DNA from: Vreelandella maris
Lineage (GTDB): Bacteria > Pseudomonadota > Gammaproteobacteria > Pseudomonadales > Halomonadaceae
NCBI RefSeq assembly: GCF_013371085.1
Contig: NZ_JABWCV010000002.1
Location: forward strand, 62,001-126,000
Reading direction: 5' to 3'
DNA: 64,000 bases
The notes beneath the pieces were generated by a model, which ran no database searches, was not told the origin of the DNA, and saw nothing but the letters and a program-made list of their open reading frames with translations. The position numbers were made by a program, and so were the translations under genes. Positions 9,261-19,592 of the stretch are shown in pieces (position 1 is the stretch's first letter; each line of letters begins with the position of its first letter).

Positions 9261-10151
9261 ATGATTCGTAAAGCCGTACTTCCTGTTGCCGGGTTTGGTA
9301 CCCGCTGCTTGCCAGCGTCTAAGGCTATTCCCAAGGAGATGATTACGATTGTCGATAGGCCGGTGATCCAGTATGTCGTTGAAGAGGCAATTGCCGCTGG
9401 TATCCGTGAGATTGTGCTGGTCACTAGTAGCAATAAAAGCGCTATCGAAAATCACTTCGATACCCATGCTGAGCTGGAAGCTAGCTTGGAAAAAAAGGGA
9501 AAACATGAGCTTCTGACAATGTTGCGCAATATAGTGCCTGACGACGTCAGCATTATTAGCATTCGTCAGGGCGTGCCGTTAGGGCTAGGCCATGCAGTGC
9601 TCTGTGCCCGTCCCATCCTTGGCGACGATGAACCTTTTGCGGTGCTATTGCCCGATGTGTTGGTCGATAACAGTGCCAACTCAGCAACGGACTTGGCCGG
9701 TATGTTAGCGGCCTATGATCAGCATCAAACGGCTCAATTAATGGTAGAAGAAGTCGCCTGGGAGCAGGTAGAAAAATATGGCATCGTGGCGCCAGCAGGG
9801 GATGTACCTGCAGCGAACGCGTCAGCCGATTTAGCCGGCATGGTGGAAAAACCCAAGCGTGATGCTGCACCCTCGAATTTAGCGGTCATAGGCCGTTATG
9901 CGCTACCAGGCCATATTTTCTCCATATTAGAAAAAACACCGCCCGGTGCCGGTGGTGAAATTCAGTTGACCGATGCGCTGGAAACACTACGAGAACAGAT
10001 GGGCGTCCAGGCATATCGTATGCAAGGGGTTACCTACGACTGTGGGCAGCCCTTAGGTTACCTTGAAGCCACACTCGCCTATGCGCGCCGTCATCCTGAG
10101 TTTGGAGAAGCTTTCCAAGCCCTGCTGTCACGATACCACCAGGGAGAGTAA
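9261..10151 (+). CDS. galU: UTP--glucose-1-phosphate uridylyltransferase GalU
   Basis: GalU makes UDP-glucose from glucose-1-phosphate and UTP. With ATG 9261 (AAAGGA 8 nt upstream) it is 296 aa. It contains the nucleotidyltransferase signature GFGTRCLPASKAIPKEM, the RPVIQYVVEEA dimer/active-site segment, GLGHAVLCA and EKP (MVEKPKRD). Alternative in-frame starts at 9183 and 9243 lack better support. Only 3 bp separate it from the UGD-like gene, and this galU-ugd order is common in Pseudomonas relatives, where UDP-glucose is oxidised to UDP-glucuronate. Confidence 0.95.
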   Translation: MIRKAVLPVAGFGTRCLPASKAIPKEMITIVDRPVIQYVVEEAIAAGIREIVLVTSSNKSAIENHFDTHAELEASLEKKGKHELLTMLRNIVPDDVSIISIRQGVPLGLGHAVLCARPILGDDEPFAVLLPDVLVDNSANSATDLAGMLAAYDQHQTAQLMVEEVAWEQVEKYGIVAPAGDVPAANASADLAGMVEKPKRDAAPSNLAVIGRYALPGHIFSILEKTPPGAGGEIQLTDALETLREQMGVQAYRMQGVTYDCGQPLGYLEATLAYARRHPEFGEAFQALLSRYHQGE

Positions 10152-10154
10152 CGC

Positions 10155-11447
10155 ATGCGGGTGTTACTTTACGGCAGCGAATTAAGCGCAGCGACGGCAG
10201 CCGCTGCGCTGGCTTGGGTGGGGCATCAGGTTCAGTGGTTACCCCACGCTGATGCGCCTTGGTCAGTGCTTTCTGAGGTGGACTGGTTACGCAGTGAACC
10301 TCATTTAATGACACATCTTGAGCAGGGCTTAGCTGAGGGTACTCTGCAGCTCATTGAGCAAATAGATGATGCCGCCATTCCAGAGGTGATTTGGATGGCG
10401 TTATCACCCTCACAGCGCAGTTCGGCCAGCGCACTACTTGAGAACCCGTTATTCGCGGATCAGCACGATATTGTGCTGGTTAATAACTCGACGTTTCCAG
10501 TAGGTGAGACCGAGCGCCTGCATACGTTAATGGGTGCTCAGCACTCCAGTGTGGCACTGCCCGATACGTTAGAAGAAGGCCGTGCATGGGACTCTTTCAC
10601 ACGCCCAACCCGACGCTTGCTAGGCTGCGATGATGCGACGGGAGAGCAAGTCACCAGAGAGCTGTTACGCGCCTTTAATCGGCGTAGCGAAGTGTTTCAG
10701 TGTATGCCTCGCCGCGCTGCGGAGTTAACCAAGCTGGCCATTAACGGCATGTTGGCCACGCGTATCAGTTATATGAATGAAATCGCCGGTTTGGCTGATA
10801 CTCTAGGCGTGGATGTAGAACATGTCCGCCAGGGGATGGGAGCCGATTCGCGTATCGGGTTTGAGTACCTGTACCCTGGGTGCGGTTTTGGAGGCCCTAA
10901 TTTCTCCCGCGATTTGATTCGCTTGGCCGATGTGCAGCTGCAGAGTGGCCGGTATTCAGCGCTGCTTGAGCAGGTAATGGATATTAACGAACAGAAAAAA
11001 GAAACGCTGTTCCGCAAGCTGTGGTCCCATTTTTCCGGCGAAATGGCCGGAAAAACCGTGGCGATTTGGGGAGCTGCGTTCAAGCCCGGCACTGCACGCA
11101 TCGACCACGCGCCCGTATTAACACTGCTTGAAGCACTTTGGGCGCAGGGAGTTAAGGTTCAGCTACACGACCCAGCCGCCGTACCAGCTCTCCATGCCCT
11201 GGTAGGCGAGCGCGAGGATTTACGCACCTTTACCCATGACCCCTACCAAGCCTGTGCGGGCGCCGATGTACTGATGCTGGTAACAGAATGGAAAACCTAT
11301 TGGAACCCAGACTGGCATCGGCTGGGCTCGTTATTAAACGCTAAGCTCGTATTAGATGGACGCAATATTTACGATCCTGAATTTGTTGCCAGCTGTGGAT
11401 TAATGTACCGCGGGATAGGCCGTCGTGCTGACCCAAAGACTCTCTGA
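10155..11447 (+). CDS. Degenerate UDP-glucose 6-dehydrogenase-family protein (catalytic Cys replaced)
   Basis: Length (430 aa) and domain order fit UDP-glucose/GDP-mannose dehydrogenases. It has a central helical domain ELTKLAINGMLATRISYMNEI that keeps the conserved Lys and Asn, and a C-terminal UDP-binding domain with AIWGAAFKPGT, EWKTYWN and DGRNIYDP. Two hallmarks are missing. The N-terminal NAD motif GxGYVG reads GSELSA, and the active-site GGSCFPKD reads GGPNFSRD, so the nucleophilic Cys is Asn. A Cys occurs six residues earlier, in PGCGFGG. The protein may be a pseudoenzyme or use another chemistry. It starts at ATG 10155 after GGGAGAG and is coupled to galU. Confidence 0.85.
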   Translation: MRVLLYGSELSAATAAAALAWVGHQVQWLPHADAPWSVLSEVDWLRSEPHLMTHLEQGLAEGTLQLIEQIDDAAIPEVIWMALSPSQRSSASALLENPLFADQHDIVLVNNSTFPVGETERLHTLMGAQHSSVALPDTLEEGRAWDSFTRPTRRLLGCDDATGEQVTRELLRAFNRRSEVFQCMPRRAAELTKLAINGMLATRISYMNEIAGLADTLGVDVEHVRQGMGADSRIGFEYLYPGCGFGGPNFSRDLIRLADVQLQSGRYSALLEQVMDINEQKKETLFRKLWSHFSGEMAGKTVAIWGAAFKPGTARIDHAPVLTLLEALWAQGVKVQLHDPAAVPALHALVGEREDLRTFTHDPYQACAGADVLMLVTEWKTYWNPDWHRLGSLLNAKLVLDGRNIYDPEFVASCGLMYRGIGRRADPKTL

Positions 11448-11456
11448 GGAACTGTT

Positions 11457-12278
11457 ATGCCAGACGCCACTGCATCCTCTCGTATCGTACCCGATGTGGA
11501 TCAAAGCTTGACGGCGCAGCATTTGCGCCACCGAAAGGGGCCTACTTTGTGGCCGCTATGGCTATGCTTGTTATTAATCATTGCCCTACTGGGTGCGGCG
11601 GCGGCTGGACTTTGGTACGAACGTGAACGACTGTTAAATGAGTTACATCGGGTAAGTGGCGAAGTGTCCAATGTTCATGCTCGCTTGGATTCGGATGACA
11701 CCGATGTACAAGATACGATAACCTTTGTACAAGCTCAGATGTCGACGCTCTTTCAAGAGCAAGAGCAGCTGTCCATTGCACTGACCGATACTCGCGAAGA
11801 GTTGTACAGTTTGCTAACAATGAATGAGGACATGGCCTCTAGTGATTCGATCAATTCATTGCTGCAGCAGTTGAACCAGCTTAATGAGCAAGCTGAGTTG
11901 CGCGACAGTCAGTTGTTGGCGATGCGGGAATCATTGAATGCCCTGGAACAGGCTGGTACCTCAGGACGGCAAAACTTGATTGAGGAAGTGTCCCATCTTG
12001 AGCAACTGACCGAACAACGCCTGTCCGTACTGGACAGTCAGATCAGTAACATTAGTAGTGATTGGGAAGAGCAGTTATCAGCGCAAAGAAGCGCCATTGA
12101 GTCGCGCTTCTTTGCGCTGGAGGCTTCTATTGCTGAGGTTGAAGCGTCACCGGATCAAGATGCTTTGACGGCATTAGAGCAGGAATGGTCGGAACGTTTG
12201 AATGCACTAGAGAGTGATGTTCGACAAGTCCGTCAGGCACAGCTTGCCTTTAGTGCCCAGTTAGAAATGCTACGTTAA
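11457..12278 (+). CDS. Membrane-anchored periplasmic coiled-coil protein, unknown function
   Basis: I do not recognise a named family. The 273-aa product has a short polar cytoplasmic N-terminus, one TM helix (about residues 32-54, LWLCLLLIIALLGAAAAGLW) and then a long Gln/Glu/Leu-rich segment to the C-terminus with heptad-like spacing, predicted as coiled coil. The topology suggests a single-pass protein with a periplasmic rod. It begins 9 bp after the UGD-like gene with GAGGAAC before the ATG, so it is probably co-transcribed with galU. It resembles in layout a spacer or scaffold protein such as the HemX type, but this is only a shape comparison. Confidence 0.85.
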   Translation: MPDATASSRIVPDVDQSLTAQHLRHRKGPTLWPLWLCLLLIIALLGAAAAGLWYERERLLNELHRVSGEVSNVHARLDSDDTDVQDTITFVQAQMSTLFQEQEQLSIALTDTREELYSLLTMNEDMASSDSINSLLQQLNQLNEQAELRDSQLLAMRESLNALEQAGTSGRQNLIEEVSHLEQLTEQRLSVLDSQISNISSDWEEQLSAQRSAIESRFFALEASIAEVEASPDQDALTALEQEWSERLNALESDVRQVRQAQLAFSAQLEMLR

Positions 12279-12359
12279 AAAGGTAGCCAAGATAGTAGGG
12301 TAGTCAGGATAGTTGTATAGCGTTGATACATTCTAGTGCCGAAGAATATTCTACAAGTC

Positions 12360-12391
12360 GTTGAAATAACTAGGTGTTGAAATGACTAGGT
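12360..12391. repeat. Two tandem 16-bp repeats upstream of tamA
   Basis: GTTGAAATAACTAGGT (12360-12375) is followed at once by GTTGAAATGACTAGGT (12376-12391), with one mismatch. It sits in the 148-bp gap before tamA. It may be a simple duplication or a pair of regulator half-sites; nothing further can be said from sequence. Confidence 0.6.
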
Positions 12392-12426
12392 AATGAAGCC
12401 GCTGATTTAGGTTAGGATAAAAATGT

Positions 12427-14280
12427 ATGGGAAGACAACGGCGATGGACTTCAGCCACCGGTCGCACAGTGTTGGTAGTACTACCACTGTTATACGCATC
12501 ACACGGGGCATGGGCGTTAGAGGCGAACATCACGGGTGTTTCCGATGAGGTCGAAAGTAATATTCAAGCCTATCTGCAGAACGTAGAGGCTGAGCAATAC
12601 ACCGAAGCACGTTTAGAAGGTGAGGTTCGTCAACGTACTGAAGAAGCCATGCGTGTGTATGGTTATTATGAGCCTGATATAACCTTTGAGCACACTGGCG
12701 ACGAGAGAGTCTCGCTTGAGATTGAACCAGGGCCTCAAATTGAAATTGAAATTTTATCGATTAATGTCGAAGGCGACGCCAGTAACGACCCACCGTTTCA
12801 ACAAGCAATAGAAGACTTCCCACTGGAAGAGGGCGACGCACTGCGGCATGCTCCGTGGGAGCGGCTGCGTGGTCAGTTTTCTGGTTTGGCTATCGAGCGC
12901 GGTTACTTTGACTGGGGCTTTACGGATCGGCGTATGGAAGTCCGACCGTATTTACAAAGTGCGCGCCTCTATATGAATTTTGACAGTGGCCCACGCTACC
13001 AGTTTGGAAAGACTTCAATAACGGGTAGCCACATTGAGATTGACCGATTACTCCGTATACAGCCGTTTGAAAGAGGCGATCCCTATCTAGCGCAAACGCT
13101 GGCTGACTATAACCAATCGCTTTCAGAAACCGGCTGGTTTAGCTCAGTGTCAGTGCGGCCGCGGCTTGAAACAGCGCAAGAGCTGGCGATGTCTCCGTCT
13201 GGTGGTGGAGACGCCTGGTGGAGCGAGGCGACTGCTTCCCAGCCAGAGCGCCCACGAGTCACCGGTGCGGCTTTAACCAGTGCTCTAAGCATCAATAAGC
13301 CCAGTGATACGCAGTTACCTATTGATGTCAGTGTAGAGCCTGCTGATCGCCACCAGTTTGAAGTCGGCATTGGCTACGCAACCGATGTGGGGCCCCGTCT
13401 GCGTTTTGGTTGGGAGCAACCATGGATCAATCGCTATGGTCATAGTCTTGACCATGACCTCTATGTATCCTCCCCAGAGCAGCGGTTTACCGGGGTATAT
13501 AACGTTCCGCTAGAAGACCCGCTGCGCGATAGCTACCGGCTGCAATACGGTATCCGTAATATTGACGATAGCGATACCCAATCATTAGAAGGCACCGTTG
13601 AAGTAGCTCGGCGCTGGGAGTTTGATAACGATTGGGTTCAAACTCTGTACTTCCGTACCACTTACGAAGACTTCGAGCAGGGGGGCGACGCCGATCAAGT
13701 ATGGCTGTTTTATCCAGGTATTCAGTGGTCACGAACTCGAACACGTCCTCAGCGCTTTCCGTTGTGGGGCGACCGTCAGCAGCTCTCTTTAGAGTACTCG
13801 GATAAGGTTTGGGGGTCGGATGCGCAGTTCACACGCGTTACGGCCGATACGGAATGGATTCGCACTATTGGCAATGATAACCGCTTCCTGGCGCGGGTTA
13901 GTTTAGGCGCCATCGAAACCGATGACTTTGCCAAAATCCCACCTTCGTTACGCTTTTTTGCCGGTGGCGACCGCAGTGTGCGCGGCTACTCCTATGAAAG
14001 CCTTTCGCCACGTAATGAAGAAGGGCGGCTCCGGGGCGGCCAGCAACTGCTGACTTCGACCCTTGAGTATCAACGGCGTGTTACGGGGGATTGGTGGGCA
14101 GCCACCTTCGTGGACAATGGTAATGCGTTTGATAACTGGGGGCCTAACGATTTGAAAACAGGCGCCGGCGCCGGGGTGCGCTGGGTTTCACCGGTCGGGC
14201 CAATTCGCTTTGATATCGCACATCCTTTTGACCACGAAGACGATTGGCGTTTGCACTTTTCCATCGGCCCGGAATTCTAG
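12427..14280 (+). CDS. tamA: Outer membrane translocation and assembly module protein TamA
   Basis: TamA is an Omp85-family outer-membrane protein that works with TamB in outer-membrane protein insertion and phospholipid transport. The 617-aa product has a signal peptide (TVLVVLPLLYASHGAWA), POTRA-like periplasmic repeats to about residue 270, and a C-terminal beta-barrel (bacterial surface antigen domain). The barrel contains FFAGGDRSVRGY (the VRGY/F lid-lock motif of Omp85 proteins) and GAGAGVRWVSPVGPIRFDIA, and it ends in a terminal Phe (IGPEF) as barrel proteins do. tamB follows 9 bp later. Confidence 0.95.
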   Translation: MGRQRRWTSATGRTVLVVLPLLYASHGAWALEANITGVSDEVESNIQAYLQNVEAEQYTEARLEGEVRQRTEEAMRVYGYYEPDITFEHTGDERVSLEIEPGPQIEIEILSINVEGDASNDPPFQQAIEDFPLEEGDALRHAPWERLRGQFSGLAIERGYFDWGFTDRRMEVRPYLQSARLYMNFDSGPRYQFGKTSITGSHIEIDRLLRIQPFERGDPYLAQTLADYNQSLSETGWFSSVSVRPRLETAQELAMSPSGGGDAWWSEATASQPERPRVTGAALTSALSINKPSDTQLPIDVSVEPADRHQFEVGIGYATDVGPRLRFGWEQPWINRYGHSLDHDLYVSSPEQRFTGVYNVPLEDPLRDSYRLQYGIRNIDDSDTQSLEGTVEVARRWEFDNDWVQTLYFRTTYEDFEQGGDADQVWLFYPGIQWSRTRTRPQRFPLWGDRQQLSLEYSDKVWGSDAQFTRVTADTEWIRTIGNDNRFLARVSLGAIETDDFAKIPPSLRFFAGGDRSVRGYSYESLSPRNEEGRLRGGQQLLTSTLEYQRRVTGDWWAATFVDNGNAFDNWGPNDLKTGAGAGVRWVSPVGPIRFDIAHPFDHEDDWRLHFSIGPEF

Positions 14281-14289
14281 GAGAGAGAT

Positions 14290-17200
14290 TTGCCTCAGGT
14301 TGAAACAGCGACATCTGATAAGCGCCAGCGACTATCACCCAAATACCGTACCTGGCTTCTGTTGTGGAGCCTTTTACGCCTGATTATCGTATTGCCAATT
14401 TGGCTGTTAGGGATTGCGGCGCTGCTTGTTGGGGTAGCGTTATCGCCCTGGGGCACTGGTGTGTTGCTCTCGCAGGGGGAGCAACGAGACTTATTCACCT
14501 ATGCACACCATGAAGGTGGGCTGCTTGATCATTTTCTGATCGAAGATTTTCAACTGCAGCTGGGGGAAACCCGTATTACTGTGGATGAATTTGAGCTTGC
14601 GTGGGCGGATGACTGCGTCCTGTCGGGCCGGTTATGCATCGACACCCTCCGCGTGGTAGGCGCAGATGTTCGTTTAGGCGCATCGGGCGAACAGGAGCCG
14701 CCGCCAGAAGAAGAGGGGGCGCCACTCGCTATTCGTTTCCCTTTCCCGATCGAGCTACGTTCGCTACAGCTTGACGATGTCAGCCTGCGTCTTGCCAGCG
14801 GCACCGAGGTCGCGTGGCGCTCGTTAAGCTCAGCGGCTGTTGCCGAAGGCAACCAAGTGCGACTTGAGCCGACCCGCCTGGAGCAACCGCGCCTTTATTT
14901 GCCGCCATCGGCGGGGGTGTTACTAACGCAAGCCACTGAAACACCTCTTTCTGCTGAGGCTATCGATGCCGCTATATTGCTCCGCGAAACGCAAGACGAA
15001 GCCGTACTGGCAGTAGAGTCTCCTGAAAAGCAGTTAGAAGCACGAGAACGGCTGGAATTACCTGCCATTACCTTGCCGGTGGATATTCAAATACCCGAAT
15101 TTACGCTTAACGATTTTCGCCTGGAAGGCGCCACGGAGTATCAAGTGGAACACCTTCAGCTTGGCCTGATGACCGAGGGCGACCGCGTTGAGTTAACCGA
15201 GCTTGCTGTCGTTACCCCAGACGCAGAGGCTGAATTAACCGCAAAGGTGACTTTAAGCGATAATTACCCACTTGAAGCTCGTTTGAGCGTAGAACTTTTT
15301 TTAGCTGAGAGGTTTCCTGAGCTCGATGGCGAAACCTTGGCGTTAACGCTTTCTGGCCCACTCGATGCCCTTGAAGCACAGTTGGAGGCATCCGGCGCGG
15401 TAAACGCGTCGTTAAATGGACAAGTAGACGCGCTAGCCCCAACGCTGCCATTTCAAGTGCAGTTACAAAGTGACCAGGTCCAGTGGCCGCTCGCCATTGA
15501 CGAAACGGCGCAAGCCGACGGCGATGTGGCCACCGACCCTTATGTGGTCGATGAGCTGGATTTACAGATGACCGGAAGCCTGAGTGAGTATAGCGCTCAG
15601 CTCGCGATGGCCGTTGAGGGCCCCAGCGTGCCGCGTACCCAGATTAACGTCAGCGGTGAGGGCGACCTAGAACGCTTTAGCTGGGAGCCGCTTACTCTGG
15701 CCGTAGGTGAAAGCTCCCTGCGCAGTGAAGGCACCGTTAGCTGGCTAGCTCCCTTGCAGGTTAATGCGAGTATCCGTTTGGATCAGTTCGACCCTTCCCA
15801 CTTCGTGGATCAGTTAGACGGCAGTCTGAATGGCGATATTGAGTTTTCCCTGTTCCAGCAAGAGAGCCCGCAAGGTGCTGTGTGGGCTGTCAGCGTACCC
15901 AATTTGGCAATTGATGGTGCCCTGCGCGACTACCCCCTAACACTGCAGGCAGCTCTGGACGCCAACAGCAATATGGAGTTGGATATTAAGCAGTTGCTGT
16001 TTACCCAGGGGGATAACCGTCTGGAAGCGGCAGGCCAAATCAGCGAACAGGCGATGTCGTTAAATGCCGACATTGCGCTACGTCAACTGCAAACCCTCTC
16101 GCCGGATCTGGCGGGCAACATTGTGGGAACGCTGAAGGCTAGCGGTAGCTTTGATCAGCCGCAATTGCTTGCTGATTTACAAGGTGATGGCGTGCGTTTC
16201 GGCGAAAATCGCATTGAACGGCTCACGCTTAATACCGATGTGCAGGGAATCGATGACCCTACCCTTGATGTGCAACTGGCTCTACAAAATGTCAATGCCG
16301 GTGGCCAGGCGCTGTCTACCATGAACGTAAATTTATCCGGGCGCCTCTCAGAACATCGTCTTGAGCTTAATGCCCAGGGTACGGACAACAACGTATTAAG
16401 TCGCGCGCAACTCGCCTTTGATGGGCGTTTTGATCAGCCGAACCAATTGTATCAGGCTCGGGTAACGCCACTGGAAATCGATTCCGAAGCTGGCGATATT
16501 CGCCTTGAAGCACCCTTGGATCTCCGTTACAACTTGGCTAGCGGTCAGGCGAACCTTTCATCCTTCTGCCTACGTCGTGAGCAGGGCGGCTTGGTCTGTT
16601 CTGAAGAGGAAATAAATGCTTCGGCGCAACAGGGCAGCGCCGTCCTTTCATTACGTGAAGTGCCTATGGAGATGCTGGAGCCTTTTTTACCCGAAGAGTG
16701 GCAGTTAGAAGGCGACACAACGGCGGATCTCAACGTTAATTGGCGCCAGGGCGGTGCACAGTGGCAGGCAAATCTACAGGTGCGAAGTGAACTCGCAGTC
16801 ACTGCTATCAATGATTATGGTCAGCCCGTACAACTTCCAGAAATCAATTTAGATGCCCAAATTGAGGCTAACCAAGCACAAGCGGATGCCAATGTAACGC
16901 TTTCCCTTGCCGAGGCAGGCGATCTAAACCTGGATTTATCGATCAATGACCCACTAGGTGCTGGCGAGCTAGAGGGGGAGCTGCGTGCAAACGATGTTTC
17001 ACTGCAACCTTATCGCCCTATGCTCGTCGGGATGGATCAACTGGAAGGGGATCTGACAGGTAGTGTACAAATTTCGGGCACTACCGCTCAGCCTGGCTTG
17101 CAGGGCCAGCTTGGGTTGCGTGATATTCGTGTTAATGGTCCTGATATTCCAGTAGATGTACAAGATGGAAAGTTGCTGGTCTCCTTTGACGGGGAGCAGG

Positions 17201-18333
17201 GCGATATTGACGGTTATCTGGCGGCCGAGCGCGGGCGTTTGGAAATCACCGGTGATGCTTACTGGCCAAGCGGTGACGATTGGCGCATTGGCGTCGACCT
17301 AAATGCTGTTCAAGAGCCTATTCTGATCGTATTGCCACAGTTTGGTCGTCTTGAAGCTGCGCCTGATGTTCGTGTTCGTGTGACCCCAGAAAGGCTGCAA
17401 GTAAGGGGAGACATCAACTTACCCTGGGCAAGACTGGAAATTGGCGATATGCCATCGTCGGCCGTTACGCCTAGCGGTGATGAAGTGATTATCACCGAAC
17501 GCGATGATCGGCAGGCAGAAATTGAGGCACAGCGTGCTGCCGCCAATGGTGATGAGCCTAGCGCTGCAGATGAACTAGCCGCTACCGGCATGGCCCTTGA
17601 TGTGCTGGTAACGCTAACGCTGGGCAGTGATATGCAGCTATCGGCCTACGGCTTAGAATCCGGATTGGGAGGTTCATTAGAAATTCGCCAAAGTGGCGGT
17701 GCATTACAGCTATTTGGCGATGTCAATTTAGTCGATGGGCGCTTCCAGGCGTTCGGTCAAGACTTGGTCATTCGCCGCGGTGAACTACTGTTTAGCGGAC
17801 CCCCTGGGCTACCTACCCTCGACTTTGAGGCCATCCGTAATCCCGACGTTACCGAAGATGACGTTATTGCTGGCCTGCGTGTCACCGGTAATGCCGAAGC
17901 CCCCAATGTACTGATCTTCTCCGAACCAGCAATGGATGAAACACGAGCACTTTCATATTTACTACGGGGCCGCGCCCCGGACGCCTCCAGTGGTGGGGTG
18001 GATAGCGCACTGACGACGGCGTTGATTGGTATGTCGTTAGGACGCACCGGTGGCGCAGTTGGCTCGATTGGCGAGGCTTTCGGCATTGACGACTTAACCC
18101 TGGATACCACCGGCGCAGGCGATGACAGCCAAGTCGCTGTCAGTGGCCAACTGACCGACGACCTTAGGATTAGTTACGGCGTGGGAATTTTCTCGCCGAT
18201 TGCAGAACTAACACTACGCTATACGCTGTGGCGTAATCTTTACCTTCAGGCCGTATCGGGTACCAATCAGGCGGTTGACTTGATCTACACCTTTACCCGT
18301 TCCGGTGACCCAAAAATCTTACAGCAGCAATGA
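14290..18333 (+). CDS. tamB: Translocation and assembly module protein TamB (AsmA-like bridge protein)
   Basis: TamB is an inner-membrane-anchored, AsmA-like protein that spans the periplasm to TamA and is now linked to phospholipid transport between membranes. The 1347-aa product has one N-terminal TM helix ([21 protein letters not shown]), a very long beta-rich region, and the conserved C-terminal TamB (DUF490) domain with [24 protein letters not shown] and a final barrel-like segment [18 protein letters not shown]. Translation starts at TTG 14290 with AGGAGA overlapping the tamA stop. The last 4 bp overlap an in-frame ATG ahead of msrA. Confidence 0.95.
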   Translation: MPQVETATSDKRQRLSPKYRTWLLLWSLLRLIIVLPIWLLGIAALLVGVALSPWGTGVLLSQGEQRDLFTYAHHEGGLLDHFLIEDFQLQLGETRITVDEFELAWADDCVLSGRLCIDTLRVVGADVRLGASGEQEPPPEEEGAPLAIRFPFPIELRSLQLDDVSLRLASGTEVAWRSLSSAAVAEGNQVRLEPTRLEQPRLYLPPSAGVLLTQATETPLSAEAIDAAILLRETQDEAVLAVESPEKQLEARERLELPAITLPVDIQIPEFTLNDFRLEGATEYQVEHLQLGLMTEGDRVELTELAVVTPDAEAELTAKVTLSDNYPLEARLSVELFLAERFPELDGETLALTLSGPLDALEAQLEASGAVNASLNGQVDALAPTLPFQVQLQSDQVQWPLAIDETAQADGDVATDPYVVDELDLQMTGSLSEYSAQLAMAVEGPSVPRTQINVSGEGDLERFSWEPLTLAVGESSLRSEGTVSWLAPLQVNASIRLDQFDPSHFVDQLDGSLNGDIEFSLFQQESPQGAVWAVSVPNLAIDGALRDYPLTLQAALDANSNMELDIKQLLFTQGDNRLEAAGQISEQAMSLNADIALRQLQTLSPDLAGNIVGTLKASGSFDQPQLLADLQGDGVRFGENRIERLTLNTDVQGIDDPTLDVQLALQNVNAGGQALSTMNVNLSGRLSEHRLELNAQGTDNNVLSRAQLAFDGRFDQPNQLYQARVTPLEIDSEAGDIRLEAPLDLRYNLASGQANLSSFCLRREQGGLVCSEEEINASAQQGSAVLSLREVPMEMLEPFLPEEWQLEGDTTADLNVNWRQGGAQWQANLQVRSELAVTAINDYGQPVQLPEINLDAQIEANQAQADANVTLSLAEAGDLNLDLSINDPLGAGELEGELRANDVSLQPYRPMLVGMDQLEGDLTGSVQISGTTAQPGLQGQLGLRDIRVNGPDIPVDVQDGKLLVSFDGEQGDIDGYLAAERGRLEITGDAYWPSGDDWRIGVDLNAVQEPILIVLPQFGRLEAAPDVRVRVTPERLQVRGDINLPWARLEIGDMPSSAVTPSGDEVIITERDDRQAEIEAQRAAANGDEPSAADELAATGMALDVLVTLTLGSDMQLSAYGLESGLGGSLEIRQSGGALQLFGDVNLVDGRFQAFGQDLVIRRGELLFSGPPGLPTLDFEAIRNPDVTEDDVIAGLRVTGNAEAPNVLIFSEPAMDETRALSYLLRGRAPDASSGGVDSALTTALIGMSLGRTGGAVGSIGEAFGIDDLTLDTTGAGDDSQVAVSGQLTDDLRISYGVGIFSPIAELTLRYTLWRNLYLQAVSGTNQAVDLIYTFTRSGDPKILQQQ

Positions 18334-18344
18334 GTGAGGGCGAT

Positions 18345-18971
18345 ATGTCGCTATTTTCTTCTTCAAGTACCAGTCGTGTACTGCCTGGCCGTGATACCCC
18401 TATAGAGACCAGCGATGTTCACACCATCAACGGGCATTCGTTGCATCCACCGTTTCCAGAGGGCCATGAAGAGATTGTGCTAGGAATGGGCTGCTTCTGG
18501 GGTGTTGAACGTCTGTTTTGGCAATTGCCCGGCGTCTATGTAACCGCGGCAGGTTATGCCGGCGGTGAAACGCCCAACCCCACCTATGATGAGACCTGCA
18601 CAGGGCGTACCGGCCACACCGAGGTGGTGAGGGTAGTCTACGATCCAAAGCAAGTCGACCTGGAAACGCTACTACAGGTGTTCTGGGAACAGCACGATCC
18701 TACCCAGGGAAATCGCCAGGGCAACGACATTGGATCGCAGTATCGTTCGGCCATCTTCACCACCAGCGAGGCACAGCAAGCAGCCGCTGAACAGAGCGCG
18801 GCTGCCTATCAGCAGGCACTCGACAAAGCGGGCAAAGGGCAAATCACGACCGAAATAAAACCGCTTGAAGCGTTTTATTACGCAGAGGCTTACCATCAGC
18901 AGTATCTCGACAAAAACCCCAATGGCTACTGCGGCTTAAAAGGCACCGGCGTGACGTGTCCGATAGGGTAA
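18345..18971 (+). CDS. msrA: Peptide-methionine (S)-S-oxide reductase MsrA
   Basis: MsrA reduces methionine-S-sulfoxide in proteins. With ATG 18345 (GAGG 5 nt upstream) it is 208 aa and begins MSLF, as in E. coli MsrA. An in-frame ATG at 18330 overlapping tamB would add five residues. It contains the catalytic GCFWG motif (Cys50), GYAGG, the [20 protein letters not shown] substrate segment and the C-terminal resolving-Cys region [13 protein letters not shown]. It is packed against tamB and probably read from the same transcript. A stress-repair role fits the nearby envelope genes. Confidence 0.96.
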   Translation: MSLFSSSSTSRVLPGRDTPIETSDVHTINGHSLHPPFPEGHEEIVLGMGCFWGVERLFWQLPGVYVTAAGYAGGETPNPTYDETCTGRTGHTEVVRVVYDPKQVDLETLLQVFWEQHDPTQGNRQGNDIGSQYRSAIFTTSEAQQAAAEQSAAAYQQALDKAGKGQITTEIKPLEAFYYAEAYHQQYLDKNPNGYCGLKGTGVTCPIG

Positions 18972-19034
18972 AAGCTCATTTTTTATCAAAGTTAATTTAA
19001 CCAAGCTAGCCAGCGCATTATAAAGGAAGCCATT

Positions 19035-19565
19035 ATGCAGCAGCGTTATCACCGAAAGCGGGCTTTCCAGCGTAGCGCGATAAGTAGTACTTTGGCGCTG
19101 CTACTATGTGCGCCGTTAATCTGGGCGGGCGAGGAGGCCACTAGCGAGCTTTCGATGCCTCAAACCGTTGGCGACACTCAGTTCGCCAGCGAGCGTGATG
19201 CAGTGATGTGGCGCCAGCAAGAGCTCAAAGATATTGAAAGCCTGGTTCGTCAGTTGCGTTTTGACTTAATTAACAATCAAGATGTAGAAGCTGCGGCCCC
19301 GCGATTAACGGAACTCCAAGAGCGTGCGACTGCCCAGCAGCTACTGCCTGCCTTCATTGCAGGTACGCATGGCGGTGGTTCTGAGGCGCGCTCCTCTATT
19401 TGGGAAGAGTGGAGTGAGTTTGCCGCTGGCTTTACTGACCTTGAGGATAAAATCACTCAATTGGTTGAGGTCGCCGAACAGGGGGATACCCGTAATACAG
19501 CGAGAGCACTTTCCGAGGTAGGCGCTAGCTGCAAGAGCTGCCATCGCGCCTACCGCTACGACTAG
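19035..19565 (+). CDS. Cytochrome c' family protein
   Basis: This 176-aa protein has a signal peptide (LALLLCAPLIWAGEE), a four-helix-bundle-like body with QELKDIESLVRQLRFDL, and a C-terminal heme attachment motif CKSCHRAYR (Cys166, Cys169, His170). This is the layout of periplasmic cytochromes c', which bind NO and other gases and may protect from nitrosative stress. AAGGA precedes ATG 19035. Unlike many relatives it has no cytochrome b561 beside it; the b561-like gene in this window is at 45.8 kb. It converges on the carbonic anhydrase gene. Confidence 0.88.
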   Translation: MQQRYHRKRAFQRSAISSTLALLLCAPLIWAGEEATSELSMPQTVGDTQFASERDAVMWRQQELKDIESLVRQLRFDLINNQDVEAAAPRLTELQERATAQQLLPAFIAGTHGGGSEARSSIWEEWSEFAAGFTDLEDKITQLVEVAEQGDTRNTARALSEVGASCKSCHRAYRYD

Positions 19566-19592
19566 CGTCTCAGTAGGCGCTCAAAGAGAGAC

